In this document: positions 53,271 to 61,369 of the stretch, in pieces
Layout: every line of letters starts with the position of its first letter
Numbering within the stretch: the first letter of the stretch is position 1
From: Piscinibacter sp. XHJ-5
GTDB lineage: Bacteria > Pseudomonadota > Gammaproteobacteria > Burkholderiales > Burkholderiaceae_C
Direction of reading: 5' to 3'
DNA length: 64,000 nt
NCBI RefSeq assembly: GCF_029855045.1
Contig: NZ_CP123228.1
Span: forward strand, 744,001-808,000
Translations under genes and position numbers: made by a program
The notes under the pieces: generated by a model
What the model was told of the DNA's origin: nothing
The model's input: the letters and a program-made list of their open reading frames with translations, nothing else
The model's database searches: none

Positions 53271-53306
53271 ATTCTCGCATGAGAGAATTCTCGTATGAGA
53301 GAATTC
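53271..53306. promoter_or_regulatory. Tandem 16-bp operator repeats overlapping a start codon
   Basis: ATTCTCGCATGAGAGA (53271-53286) is followed directly by ATTCTCGTATGAGAGA (53287-53302), 15 of 16 identical, then ATTC. Each unit contains a TTCTC/GAGAA dyad. The second unit contains the ATG of the dehydrogenase gene at 53295. Position and repetition mark it as the binding site of the adjacent XRE-cupin regulator. Confidence 0.8.
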
Positions 53307-54422
53307 GATGTCGCCATCGTCGGCGCCGGCATCGCCGGCGCCTCGCTCGCGCACCGCCTGGCCGGACGGCGCAGCGTGGTGCTGCTGGAGCGCGAGCCGC
53401 AGCCCGGCTATCACGCCACCGGCCGCTCGGCCGCTATGTTCATGGAGACCTACGGGCCGCCTGCCGTGCGCGCGCTCACGCGGGCCAGCCGGGCCTTCTA
53501 CGAGCATCCACCGGGCGGCTTCGCCGAGCAGCCGCTGCTCGGCGAGCGCGGCGTGCTGTACCTGGCCGAGCGCGGACAGGAAGCGCTGCTGGCCGACATG
53601 CGCACGAGGCTGCTGGCTGGCTGCCCCGATCTGCAGACGCTCGACGCCGACGGCGCGCTGGCGCACGTCGGCTGCCTGCGGCCCGAGGTGGTGCATGGCG
53701 CGCTCTTCGAGCGTGCGGCCCAGGACATCGACGTGCACGCGCTCCATCAGGGCTTTCTGCGCGGCATGCGTGCGCAGGGCGGCGAGCTGCGCACGAACGC
53801 CGCCGTCGAGGCCGCCGTGCGCGTCGGGCCGGAGTGGGAGCTGCGGTGCAGCGGCGGCGAGACGTTGCGCGCGGCCACGGTGGTGAACGCGGCCGGAGCC
53901 TGGGCCGACGAGGTCGCGGGCCGCTTCGGCGCGCAGCCGATCGGCCTGGTGCCGCACCGGCGCAGCGCGTTCACCTTCAAGGCGCCGCAGGGCATCGACG
54001 TGTCGCGCTGGCCTGCCGTCGTCGGCGTCGACGAGGGCTACTACTTCAAGCCCGACGCGGGGCAGCTGCTCGGCTCGCCGGCCAACGCCGATCCCACCTT
54101 CGCGCACGACGTCGTGCCGGAGGAGCTCGACATCGCCATCGGAATCGATCGCATCGAAGCGGTCACCACGCTGAGGATCCGTCGCCCGGCGAGCACCTGG
54201 GCCGGCCTGCGCTCGTTCGTGCGCGACGGCGAGATGGTCATCGGCTTCGACGACGCCGCCCCGGGCTTCTTCTGGCTCGCAGGCCAGGGGGGCTACGGCA
54301 TCCAGAGCGCCGCCGGCGCCGCGGAGCTGGCGGCCTCGCAGCTCTGCGGCGAAGGCCTGCCGCCCTCGCTGGCGCGCCACGGCGTCGACCCGCACGCCCT
54401 GTCGCCTCGGCGCTTGCGCTGA
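53295..54422 (+). CDS. dauA: FAD-dependent D-amino-acid dehydrogenase, DauA-like, 375 aa
   Basis: A DAO-family flavoprotein: N-terminal FAD loop [103 protein letters not shown] and [14 protein letters not shown]. This closely follows the D-arginine dehydrogenase DauA of Pseudomonas aeruginosa as I recall it. It would deaminate D-Arg or D-Lys to the 2-oxo acid. ATG lies within the operator; GAGAGAA about 8 nt upstream may be the ribosome site. Bug and amidase genes follow. Confidence 0.88.
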   Translation: MREFDVAIVGAGIAGASLAHRLAGRRSVVLLEREPQPGYHATGRSAAMFMETYGPPAVRALTRASRAFYEHPPGGFAEQPLLGERGVLYLAERGQEALLADMRTRLLAGCPDLQTLDADGALAHVGCLRPEVVHGALFERAAQDIDVHALHQGFLRGMRAQGGELRTNAAVEAAVRVGPEWELRCSGGETLRAATVVNAAGAWADEVAGRFGAQPIGLVPHRRSAFTFKAPQGIDVSRWPAVVGVDEGYYFKPDAGQLLGSPANADPTFAHDVVPEELDIAIGIDRIEAVTTLRIRRPASTWAGLRSFVRDGEMVIGFDDAAPGFFWLAGQGGYGIQSAAGAAELAASQLCGEGLPPSLARHGVDPHALSPRRLR

Positions 54423-54450
54423 TCTCGTCATCCACCACCGGAAGGACACC

Positions 54451-55416
54451 ATGAACGTTCGCACAGCTGCTCTCCTGCTCGCCGCCGTGCTGGGAACCGC
54501 CGGCGCCTGCGCCGCGGGCTTCCCGGACAAGCCGGTCACGCTCGTCGTGCCCTATCCGCCGGGCGGTGCGACGGACACCGTGGCGCGCATCGTCGCCAAG
54601 GGGCTGACCCAACGGCTAGGCCAGAGCGTGATCGTCGACAACAAGGCCGGCGCGGGCACCGCGATCGGCGCCGGCGCGGTGGCCAAGGCGCCGCCCGACG
54701 GCTACACGCTGCTGATCAGCTCCAACACCACGTTCACCGTCAATCCGGCGCTGAAGAGCAAGCTGCCGTACGACGCGCAGACGAGCTTCGAGTCGATCGG
54801 CCTGATCGGCACCTCGCCGCTGGTGCTGCTGGCCCATCCGGGCCTTTCGGCCAACACCGTGCCGGAGCTCGTGGCGCTCGCGCGTGCCAAGCCCGGCAAG
54901 CTGGCCTATGGATCGTTCGGCAATGGCACCACCTCGCACTTCGCCGGCGAGATGTTCAAGGTGATGGCCGGTATCGACATCCTGCACGTGCCGTACAAGG
55001 GCAGCGCGCCGGCGATGACCGACTTGATCGGCGGCCAGGTGCAGCTGACCTTCGACACCAATGTGGCGGCCCTGCCGATGCTCGAGGCGGGCAAGGTGAA
55101 GGCGATCGCGGTCACCTCGGCCAGGCGCTCGCCGTCAATGCCCAAGGTGCCAACGATTGCAGAGGCCGGCTACCCCGACTACGAAATGGTGCCGTGGATC
55201 ACCATCGTCGCGCCGCGCGGCCTGCCGGGGCCGGTGAAGCAGACCCTGGCCAAGGCGCTCGCCGATGCGGTGGCCGATGCGGGCATCCGCGCCGAGCTGG
55301 AGAAGGCGGGCCTGGAGGTCGCCTACCAGGCGGGCAGCGCGTACGACGGCAAGGTGGCCAAGGAGCTGCCGCTGTTGCGGGCCTATGTGCACAAGGCCAA
55401 GATCCCGGTGGAGTGA
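54451..55416 (+). CDS. Tripartite tricarboxylate transporter receptor (Bug/TctC family), 321 aa
   Basis: A periplasmic receptor with signal peptide (MNVRTAALLLAAVLGTAGACAA), then FPDKPVTLVVPYPPGGATDTVARIVAKGLTQRLGQSVIVDNKAGAGT, KLAYGSFGNGTTSHFAGEMF and LHVPYKGSAPAMTDLIGGQVQLTFD. It lies 28 nt after the dehydrogenase gene. Its ligand is likely related to amino acids or amides handled by its neighbours; this is inference. Confidence 0.93.
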   Translation: MNVRTAALLLAAVLGTAGACAAGFPDKPVTLVVPYPPGGATDTVARIVAKGLTQRLGQSVIVDNKAGAGTAIGAGAVAKAPPDGYTLLISSNTTFTVNPALKSKLPYDAQTSFESIGLIGTSPLVLLAHPGLSANTVPELVALARAKPGKLAYGSFGNGTTSHFAGEMFKVMAGIDILHVPYKGSAPAMTDLIGGQVQLTFDTNVAALPMLEAGKVKAIAVTSARRSPSMPKVPTIAEAGYPDYEMVPWITIVAPRGLPGPVKQTLAKALADAVADAGIRAELEKAGLEVAYQAGSAYDGKVAKELPLLRAYVHKAKIPVE

Positions 55417-55423
55417 GTCGATG

Positions 55424-55468
55424 CTCTCCTCTCCCTGTCCCGCTCGCCGGGGAGGGCGGGGGTGAGGG
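55424..55468. repeat. REP-like palindrome
   Basis: TCTCCTCTCCCTGTCCCG...CGGGGAGGGCGGGGGTGAGGG forms an imperfect hairpin of the CCCTCTCC/GGAGAGGG family, just past the Bug stop codon and before the amidase gene. Confidence 0.65.
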
Positions 55469-55500
55469 AAGTGGCTGATGGTTCTTGAGAGGACAACGAC

Positions 55501-57024
55501 ATGCGCCCCGACCTGACCCTGCCCGAACGTTCCGCGGTCGAGCTGCGCCGGCTGATCGGCAGCCGGCAGATCTCGCCGGTGGAGCTGATGGACGCCTGCA
55601 TCGCCCGCATCGAGGCCTTCGATCCGGCCGTCAACGCCATCGCGGCCAGAGACTTCCCGCGTGCGCGCGAAGGGGCCCGCCTTGCCGAAGCGCAGGTGCT
55701 GCGCGGCGAGCCGCTGGGACCGTTGCACGGCCTGCCGCTGGGCGTGAAGGACCTGCAGGACACGGCCGGCCTGCTCACCACCTACGGCACCGTGCGGCTG
55801 CGCGGCAACGTGCCGGCGGCCGACAACGTGCTGGTGGCGCGGCTGCGCGCCGCCGGCGCCATCGTCACCGCGAAGACCAACGTGCCCGACATGGGCGCGG
55901 GCGCCAACACGCGCAACCCGGTGTGGGGGGCGACCGGCAACCCCTTCGACCCGCGGCTCAACGCCGGCGGCTCGTCGGGCGGGTCGGCCGCGGCGCTGGC
56001 GGTCGACATGCTGCCGCTGGCCACCGGCTCGGACACCGGCGGCTCGCTGCGCATCCCGGCGGCGCTGTGCGGCGTGGTCGGGCTGCGACCCTCCCCCGGG
56101 CTGGTCGCCAACGACAGCCGCCCGCTCGGCTGGTCGGTGATCTCGGTGCTCGGGCCGATGGGGCGCAGCGTGGACGATGTCGCATTGCAGCTGGCCGCGA
56201 GCGTGGGCTTCGATGCACGCGATCCGCTGTCGTACCCGGTCGACGCGGCAGCGTTTCGTGGCGTCGCGCCGATCGATCCGGCGAGCCTGCGCGTGGGCAC
56301 CACCGAGGACTTCGGCGTGTGCATCGTCGATCCGGAGATCCGGCGCGTCTTTCGCGAGCGCGTGGCCGCGATCCGGCCGCTTGTCGCGAGCTGCGAGCCG
56401 GTCGAGCTGGCGCTGGGCGACGCCGACCGCGCGTTCGACACGCTGCGCGCCGAAAGCTTCGTCGCCGCCTATGCCGACGTCTATCGGCGCGAGCCCGAGA
56501 CGCTGGGGCCCAACGTGCGCGCCAACGTGGAGATGGCGGCGGCGATCACGCTGGCGGACCGCGCGTGGGCGCATCTGGAGCAGACGCGCATCGCGCGGCA
56601 ATTCGCGCATGCCTTCGAGCGCTACGACCTCATCCTCGCGCCGACGACGCCGGTGACGCCATTCCCGTGGACCGAGCTCTACGCCCAGCGCATCGATTCG
56701 CAGGCCATGCGCAACTACTACCACTGGCTGGGCCTCACCTACGTGGTGACGCTCGCGACGAATCCCGCCCTGTCGCTGCCCTGCGGCCGCGACGAGCACG
56801 GCATGCCATTCGGCCTGCAGCTGATCGGCCGCCTGCGTGGCGACGCGGCGCTGCTGGGCGCGGCGCGGGCATTGGAGCAGGCGTTCGAAGCGATCCCTGC
56901 GTTGCGCCGGCCGCGGCCGGATGTCGAAACGCTGCGCGAGGCACGCCCGGAGCTGAAGGCCATCGTGACGCATCCGCCCTTGGAAGGGACAAGCGCGGGC
57001 GGGGGAAGCGCTACGGCGGTTTGA
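55501..57024 (+). CDS. Amidase signature family enzyme, 507 aa
   Basis: A Ser-cisSer-Lys amidase hydrolysing a C-N amide: catalytic Lys83 (LGVKDLQD), the GGSSGGSAAALA loop (Ser158/159), and nucleophile Ser182 in TGSDTGGSLRIPAA. The C-terminal region has PLGLQLIGR-like FGLQLIGRLRGDAALL. AGAGGACAACGAC precedes the ATG. The product is close to GatA/indoleacetamide hydrolase-type amidases; substrate is unknown. A CGGCGGT/ACCGCCG stem overlaps its stop codon and may terminate the operon. Confidence 0.92.
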   Translation: MRPDLTLPERSAVELRRLIGSRQISPVELMDACIARIEAFDPAVNAIAARDFPRAREGARLAEAQVLRGEPLGPLHGLPLGVKDLQDTAGLLTTYGTVRLRGNVPAADNVLVARLRAAGAIVTAKTNVPDMGAGANTRNPVWGATGNPFDPRLNAGGSSGGSAAALAVDMLPLATGSDTGGSLRIPAALCGVVGLRPSPGLVANDSRPLGWSVISVLGPMGRSVDDVALQLAASVGFDARDPLSYPVDAAAFRGVAPIDPASLRVGTTEDFGVCIVDPEIRRVFRERVAAIRPLVASCEPVELALGDADRAFDTLRAESFVAAYADVYRREPETLGPNVRANVEMAAAITLADRAWAHLEQTRIARQFAHAFERYDLILAPTTPVTPFPWTELYAQRIDSQAMRNYYHWLGLTYVVTLATNPALSLPCGRDEHGMPFGLQLIGRLRGDAALLGAARALEQAFEAIPALRRPRPDVETLREARPELKAIVTHPPLEGTSAGGGSATAV

Positions 57025-57030
57025 CCGCCG
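57014..57030. terminator. Short stem-loop at the amidase stop
   Basis: CGGCGGT (57014-57020) pairs with ACCGCCG (57024-57030) around TTG. It spans the TGA stop codon. It has no T-run and is weak evidence for termination. Confidence 0.4.
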
Positions 57031-57046
57031 CAGCGTCGACCACGAC

Positions 57047-57370
57047 TCATGGTGAGAGTGAGGCACTGCAACCAAGCCCCAGCCCGCCGCGATCATCGTG
57101 GAGACGATCTCCGTCCGCACCGGCAAGACCCTTCCGGTTGGCCAGGAGGTAGTCGGTCTGTCCCGAGCCTTTCAGCAGCGCGGCGGCCACCTCACGCAAG
57201 GCCACATGCAGATTCGCTGGCCCTTTCGGCGGATGCAGGAACGCCTGCGAGTGCGCATTGAGCGCCTGGCTTTGCATCCAAGGTAGACGGTTTGCCGGGA
57301 CGATGGGCTCGCCGACCTGGAGCGTGCCATCGGTCGGCACGCTCAGTTTCAGCGCGGCCAAGGGGTGCAT
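57047..57370 (-). CDS. Possible ORF in repeat island, 107 aa
   Basis: Opens MHPLAALKLSVPTDG just inside copy 1 of the duplicated element and continues LPWMQSQALNAHSQAFLHPPKGPANLHVALREVAAALLKGSGQTDYLL. It has reasonable codon use, though the region is lower in GC than the flanks. No ribosome site is obvious. I do not recognise the family. It could be a cassette gene or a decayed remnant. Confidence 0.35.
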   Translation of the reverse strand: MHPLAALKLSVPTDGTLQVGEPIVPANRLPWMQSQALNAHSQAFLHPPKGPANLHVALREVAAALLKGSGQTDYLLANRKGLAGADGDRLHDDRGGLGLGCSASLSP

Positions 57371-57411
57371 ATCGGCGAAGGGCGGAGGCGACGTCCGTCA
57401 ATGGCCTACCC
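57356..57411 (-). repeat. Duplicated ~55-bp element, copy 1
   Basis: Shares about 47 of 54 bases with copy 2 at 57560-57615, exactly 204 bp away. The common core is GTGCATATCGGC and GGAGGCGACGTCCGT. Both copies contain the ATG of a minus-strand ORF. Outer GGCCA/TTGGCC ends make it an imperfect palindrome. Confidence 0.8.
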
Positions 57412-57574
57412 AATGCGTATGCAGCCCTTGCCCGCTCGCTTTATCACCTATGCGAACGTCGCCGATCTCGCTCATCGGATGCGGCTCCTGTCCCGATATC
57501 GTTTTCCAGGTGTCGTGTTCCGAGATCATGTCGTAGAGCAGCTTGCCGAATACTTGCACCGCCAAGGCGTGCAT
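57398..57574 (-). CDS. Possible ORF in repeat island, 58 aa
   Basis: Begins MHALAVQVFGKLLYDMISEH inside copy 2 of the element and ends in copy 1. Residues 20-58 (HDTWKTISGQEPHPMSEIGD and onward) have mixed codon bias. The start resembles that of the 107-aa ORF (MHxLA). The spacing of 204 bp keeps both ORFs in the same frame, with an in-frame stop between. No homology is known to me. Confidence 0.4.
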   Translation of the reverse strand: MHALAVQVFGKLLYDMISEHDTWKTISGQEPHPMSEIGDVRIGDKASGQGLHTHWVGH

Positions 57575-57615
57575 ATCGGCAGAGGACGGAGGCGACGTCC
57601 GTGACTTGCCTACGA
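57560..57615 (-). repeat. Duplicated ~55-bp element, copy 2
   Basis: Partner of copy 1 (57356-57411). The DNA between the copies is about 55-60% GC by my count over 120 bases, clearly below the ~68% of the window, suggesting foreign origin. Confidence 0.8.
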
Positions 57616-57734
57616 CCGCAACACGGGGGCCGAGCGGCATGGCACGACGCTTCGCGGGACATCGCCGAAACACCGCCCGCGAGTCTCCATCCGACCCTGC
57701 GCGTAATCCCGAGTGGCGCTTCGACGTTCGTCGC

Positions 57735-57754
57735 GTACTCTGTATACAGAGTAC
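57735..57754. promoter_or_regulatory. 20-bp perfect palindrome upstream of gntR
   Basis: GTACTCTGTATACAGAGTAC is a perfect 20-bp palindrome with a GT-AT-AC centre, ending 11 nt before the GntR start codon. This is the form and place expected for autoregulation by an FCD-type GntR protein. Confidence 0.85.
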
Positions 57755-57765
57755 AGAAGACAGCC

Positions 57766-58467
57766 ATGCCCGCCCACCTCGTCCAGCTCGATTCCACCCC
57801 CGACCTCGTCGAGCGTGTCCACCGTGCCTTGCTCGACGCCATCGTCGAAGGCTCGCTGGCGCCGGGCGCCCGGCTGACCCAGGAGGACATCGCGCGGCAG
57901 CTGGCGGTGTCTCGCCAGCCGGTGCTGCAGGCGCTGCGCCTGCTGAAGGCCGATGGCCTGGTGGTGGATGCACCCGGCCGCGGCCTGCTGGTCGCGCCGC
58001 TCGACAGCGCGTGGATCGCCGGCGTGTACCAGGTGCGCGCCGCGCTGGACGTGCTGGCCGTGCGGCTGGCGGCGCAGCAGCGAGCGGTCCTCGATCCCGC
58101 CTTGATCGCCCAGGGGCGCAAGGCCGCGCGTGGCCGCGACGTGCGGGCCATGATCGAAGCCGACGCGGCATTCCACGACGCCATCTACGCCGCCTCGGGC
58201 AATCCGCTCATCGCGCAGAGCGCGCATGTGCACTGGCGCCACATTCGCCGTGCGATGGGCGCGGTGCTGCAGAAGTCGGCGCTGCGTGTCACGGTGTGGG
58301 ACGAGCACGAAGCGATCGTCGAGGCCATCGCCCGCGGCGACGCCGACGGGGCCACGCGCCTGATCAGCGGCCACGACCAGCGCGCCAGCGATCACATGAG
58401 CCGGCAGCTTTCGAAGGAGGCATTCGATGAAGCTCACCCCGCAGCAGGTCGAACAGTTCGACCGTGA
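57766..58467 (+). CDS. GntR-family (FCD) transcriptional regulator, 233 aa
   Basis: A winged HTH (VHRALLDAIVEGSLAPGARLTQEDIARQLAVSRQPVLQALRLLKADGLVVDAPGRG) and an FCD effector domain of helices with metal-ligand histidines (EADAAFHDAIYAASGNPLI, HVHWRHIRRAM, WDEHEAIVEAIARGDADGATRLISGH). It probably represses itself and the two genes behind it from the 20-bp palindrome. Its C-terminal end overlaps the dioxygenase start by 41 nt. Confidence 0.92.
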   Translation: MPAHLVQLDSTPDLVERVHRALLDAIVEGSLAPGARLTQEDIARQLAVSRQPVLQALRLLKADGLVVDAPGRGLLVAPLDSAWIAGVYQVRAALDVLAVRLAAQQRAVLDPALIAQGRKAARGRDVRAMIEADAAFHDAIYAASGNPLIAQSAHVHWRHIRRAMGAVLQKSALRVTVWDEHEAIVEAIARGDADGATRLISGHDQRASDHMSRQLSKEAFDEAHPAAGRTVRP

Positions 58468-59299
58468 CGGCTATCTGTTCTTTCCGGGACTGTTCACGGC
58501 CGCGGAGGTGCGGGCGCTGAACGACGCGGTGCCTGCGCTCTACCGCCTGCGAGAGGCCTTCAACGTTCGCGAGAAGGGCTCGGAGGCGGTGCGCACGAAC
58601 TTCGCCGCGCACCTGTACAGCGAGCCCTTTGCCCGCCTGGCCCGCCATCCGCGCATGATCGAGCCGGTGCAGCAGCTGCTGGGCGAGGCGCTCTACATGC
58701 ACCAGTTCAAGATCAACGGCAAGATGGCCTTCGAGGGCGATGTCTGGCAGTGGCACCAGGACTACGGAACCTGGCTCAACGACGACCTGATGCCCACCGA
58801 GCGCGCGATGAACGTGGCGATCTTCCTCGACGACGTCAACGCCTTCAACGGCCCGCTGATGTTCATCCCAGGCAGCCACCGCAAGGGCGTGGCCGAGGCC
58901 GAGCACGACGTCACCACCACCAGCTACCCGCTGTGGACGCTGAACCCTGCGCTGGTCGCCGAACTGGTCGAGCGCGCCGGCGGCAAGCAGGGCGGCATCG
59001 TGTCGCCGCTGGGGCCCGCGGGCTCGATGATCCTGTTCCATTCGTGCCTGGTGCATGCCTCGGGCAGCAACCTGTCGCCGTGGAACCGCGTCAGCGTCTA
59101 CCTCAGCCTGTGCGCGGTCAGCAACCACATCCGCCGTCACAAGCGGCCCGAGTACATCGCGCACCGCGACTTCGCGCCGATCGAATGCCTGCCCGAGGAC
59201 TGCCTGCTGCGCGAGCACAAGGTCGACCTGCCGTGGAAGAACGGCATGCCGGCGAGCGCGCTCGTCACCTCGCTCCAACCGCTGGGGGAGGCGACCTGA
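58427..59299 (+). CDS. Phytanoyl-CoA dioxygenase (PhyH) family protein, 290 aa
   Basis: An Fe(II)/2-oxoglutarate dioxygenase: LTPQQVEQFDRDGYLFFPGLFTAAEV, iron motif H-x-D in WQWHQDYGTW, a distal His in LFHSCLVHASGSNLS and Arg near the end for 2-oxoglutarate. Related to ectoine hydroxylase and PhyH. It would hydroxylate a small organic substrate. AAGGAGG lies 8 nt before the ATG, which sits inside the GntR gene. Substrate is unknown. Confidence 0.9.
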   Translation: MKLTPQQVEQFDRDGYLFFPGLFTAAEVRALNDAVPALYRLREAFNVREKGSEAVRTNFAAHLYSEPFARLARHPRMIEPVQQLLGEALYMHQFKINGKMAFEGDVWQWHQDYGTWLNDDLMPTERAMNVAIFLDDVNAFNGPLMFIPGSHRKGVAEAEHDVTTTSYPLWTLNPALVAELVERAGGKQGGIVSPLGPAGSMILFHSCLVHASGSNLSPWNRVSVYLSLCAVSNHIRRHKRPEYIAHRDFAPIECLPEDCLLREHKVDLPWKNGMPASALVTSLQPLGEAT

Positions 59300-59300
59300 C

Positions 59301-60641
59301 ATGAGCCTGTACGCCAAGCTTCAGCAGCGCGCCGCCGCCGGCAAGCCGGTGCGCATCGGCCTCATCGGCGCCGGCAAGTTCGGTTCCATGTACCTCGCGC
59401 AGGTGCCGCGCATCCCCGGCGTGCAGCTCGTCGGCATCGCCGACCTGTCGCCCGACACGGCACGCCGCAACCTGGCGCGCATCGGGTGGCCGGCCGAACG
59501 CGCGCAGGCCGCGTCGCTCGACGAGGCGATCGCGTCCGGCGCGACGCACGTCGGCGACGACTGGGCCGCGCTGGTGCGCCATCCGGCCATCGACATCGTC
59601 GTGGAGTGCACCGGCCATCCGATCGCCGCCGTCGATCACTGCCTGGAGGCCTTTCGCCAGGGCAAGCACGTCGTCAACGTGACAGTGGAAGCCGACGCGT
59701 TCTGCGGGCCCATGCTCGCGCGCAAGGCGGCCGAAGCCGGGGTTGTCTATTCGCTCGCCTTCGGCGATCAGCCTGCGTTGATCTGCGACCTGGTCGACTG
59801 GGCGCGCACCTGCGGCTTTCCGGTCGTCGCCGCCGGGCGTGGACACAAGTGGCTGCCGCACTTCTGTGAATCGACGCCCGAGACGGTGTGGGGCCACTAC
59901 GGGCTCACGCCGGAGCAGGCTGCGCGCGGCGGACTCAATCCGAAGATGTTCAACAGCTTTCTCGACGGCTCCAAGCCGTCGATCGAATCGACGGCCGTGT
60001 CGAATGCGACCGGGCTGGGCGTGCCGAGCGACGGACTGCACTACCCGCCGGCCAGCGTCGAGGACATTCCCTTCGTCACGCGGCCGCGCTCGGAAGGCGG
60101 CGTGCTCGAACGCAAGGGCATGGTGGAAGTGATCTCCTCGCTCGAGCCCGACGGCCGGGCCATCCCCTACGACATCCGCATGGGCGTGTGGGTCACGGTG
60201 GAAGGCGAGACCGAGTACATCCGCAACTGCTTCGAGGAATACAACGCGCACACCGACCCGAGCGGCCGTTACTTCACGCTGTACAAGCGCTGGCATCTCA
60301 TCGGCCTGGAGGTCGGCGTCTCGGTCGCCAGCGTCGCGCTGCGCGGCGAGCCCACCGGCGTGGCGACCGGATGGAACGCCGACGTGGTCGCCACCGCCAA
60401 GCGCGACCTGAAGCCCGGCGAGCTGCTCGACGGCGAAGGCGGCTACACGGTGTGGGGCAAGCTGCTGCCGGCCGCGACGTCGTCACGCCTGGGCGGATTG
60501 CCCCTGGGATTGGCGCACGACGTGAAGGTGCTGCGGCCGGTGGCCAAAGGACAGAGCCTGAGCTGGGACGACGTGGCGATCGACACGAGCACGCGCGCGT
60601 ACGGCATCCGCAAGGCGATGGAGGACGCGTTCGCGGCGTGA
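59301..60641 (+). CDS. Gfo/Idh/MocA-like NAD(P)-dependent oxidoreductase with SAF domain, 446 aa
   Basis: N-terminal Rossmann fold (RIGLIGAGKFGSMYLAQV ... VECTGHPIAAVDHCLEAF) and homoserine-dehydrogenase-like middle (VNVTVEADAFCGPMLARKAAEAG). A C-terminal SAF-like segment (KRDLKPGELLDGEGGYTVWGKL ... AKGQSLSWDDVA) follows. The family is often mislabelled as a flagellar or homoserine enzyme; its reaction is not known to me. It starts 1 nt after the dioxygenase stop, so the two act together. Confidence 0.85.
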   Translation: MSLYAKLQQRAAAGKPVRIGLIGAGKFGSMYLAQVPRIPGVQLVGIADLSPDTARRNLARIGWPAERAQAASLDEAIASGATHVGDDWAALVRHPAIDIVVECTGHPIAAVDHCLEAFRQGKHVVNVTVEADAFCGPMLARKAAEAGVVYSLAFGDQPALICDLVDWARTCGFPVVAAGRGHKWLPHFCESTPETVWGHYGLTPEQAARGGLNPKMFNSFLDGSKPSIESTAVSNATGLGVPSDGLHYPPASVEDIPFVTRPRSEGGVLERKGMVEVISSLEPDGRAIPYDIRMGVWVTVEGETEYIRNCFEEYNAHTDPSGRYFTLYKRWHLIGLEVGVSVASVALRGEPTGVATGWNADVVATAKRDLKPGELLDGEGGYTVWGKLLPAATSSRLGGLPLGLAHDVKVLRPVAKGQSLSWDDVAIDTSTRAYGIRKAMEDAFAA

Positions 60642-60793
60642 CGGGGCTTGCAGGGCTTCGCCACGAAGTGAGTCGACGTCGTCACATCGATACCACCTCG
60701 TTGCATTGCTGACGTCGCGACACGGGTTTGGGAGCCGCACTTGCCGCATCCGCTTGCCCGCTGAGGGGCGAAACCGAAGGAACCATCCCTACC

Positions 60794-61087
60794 ATGAGAC
60801 TCTCCATTCTTCCCACCCTGACGGCCTCCCTCCTGGCCGGCGTGTTCGCCGTCGCGCAGGCCCAGACCTCCAGCACCACGAGCTCGGGCACGACCAGCGA
60901 CCCGGCGACCGCGTCGACGTCCGTGTCGAACAAGGATGCCGCCAAGGCGCACGAGGAAGCCAAGAAGGCTTGCAAGGCCGAGTCTTCCAAGCAGGCCCAG
61001 CAGGACTGCCTGAAGAAGGCGCAGGACGACTACCAGGCTGCGATGAAGTCCCGCAGCGACGCGAAGAGCGACGCCCCGAAGCAGTAG
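60794..61087 (+). CDS. Small secreted Ser/Thr/Lys-rich protein, 97 aa
   Basis: Signal peptide MRLSILPTLTASLLAGVFAVAQA followed by a mature part of low complexity (SSTTSSGTTSDPATASTSVS) and a charged, Cys-containing helix (HEEAKKACKAESSKQAQQDCLKKAQDDYQAAMKS). Two cysteines could form a disulfide. GAAGGAACC lies about 9 nt upstream. It resembles hypothetical periplasmic proteins in Burkholderiales; no function is known. Confidence 0.75.
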   Translation: MRLSILPTLTASLLAGVFAVAQAQTSSTTSSGTTSDPATASTSVSNKDAAKAHEEAKKACKAESSKQAQQDCLKKAQDDYQAAMKSRSDAKSDAPKQ

Positions 61088-61369
61088 GCGCCCTTCATCC
61101 GTCGACACGCCGGCACCGCAAGGTGGCCGGCGTGTCGTCGTTTGGAAGTGCATGCGGCAAGGCATTCCGATCACGTCGCAGCGACCCCGCTTCGACAGCG
61201 GGCTCGAAGGAGGATTGAGCGGGCGGCGATGCCCGCGCGCTGCGCCAGCGGCTGGTGATAGCGGCAAGAGGCTGTAAGCGTTTGCGCGTCTGCCCGTTGT
61301 CGCAGATGTCCAATACGCCGCCCCGGCTCGCCGGGAAGATCCCGCACCTTGCCTGTGTGGGAGCTGCCC

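Noticed and set aside
57356..57615. Integron attC sites flanking gene cassettes
   Set aside because: The repeats show neither GTTRRRY nor RYYYAAC core sites, and no integrase is in the window. I kept the duplication as a finding but not the integron call.
59301..60641. Homoserine dehydrogenase or flagellar FlgA-like protein
   Set aside because: The SAF-like C-terminus and Gfo/Idh-like N-terminus explain those superficial similarities; there is no threonine or flagellar context.
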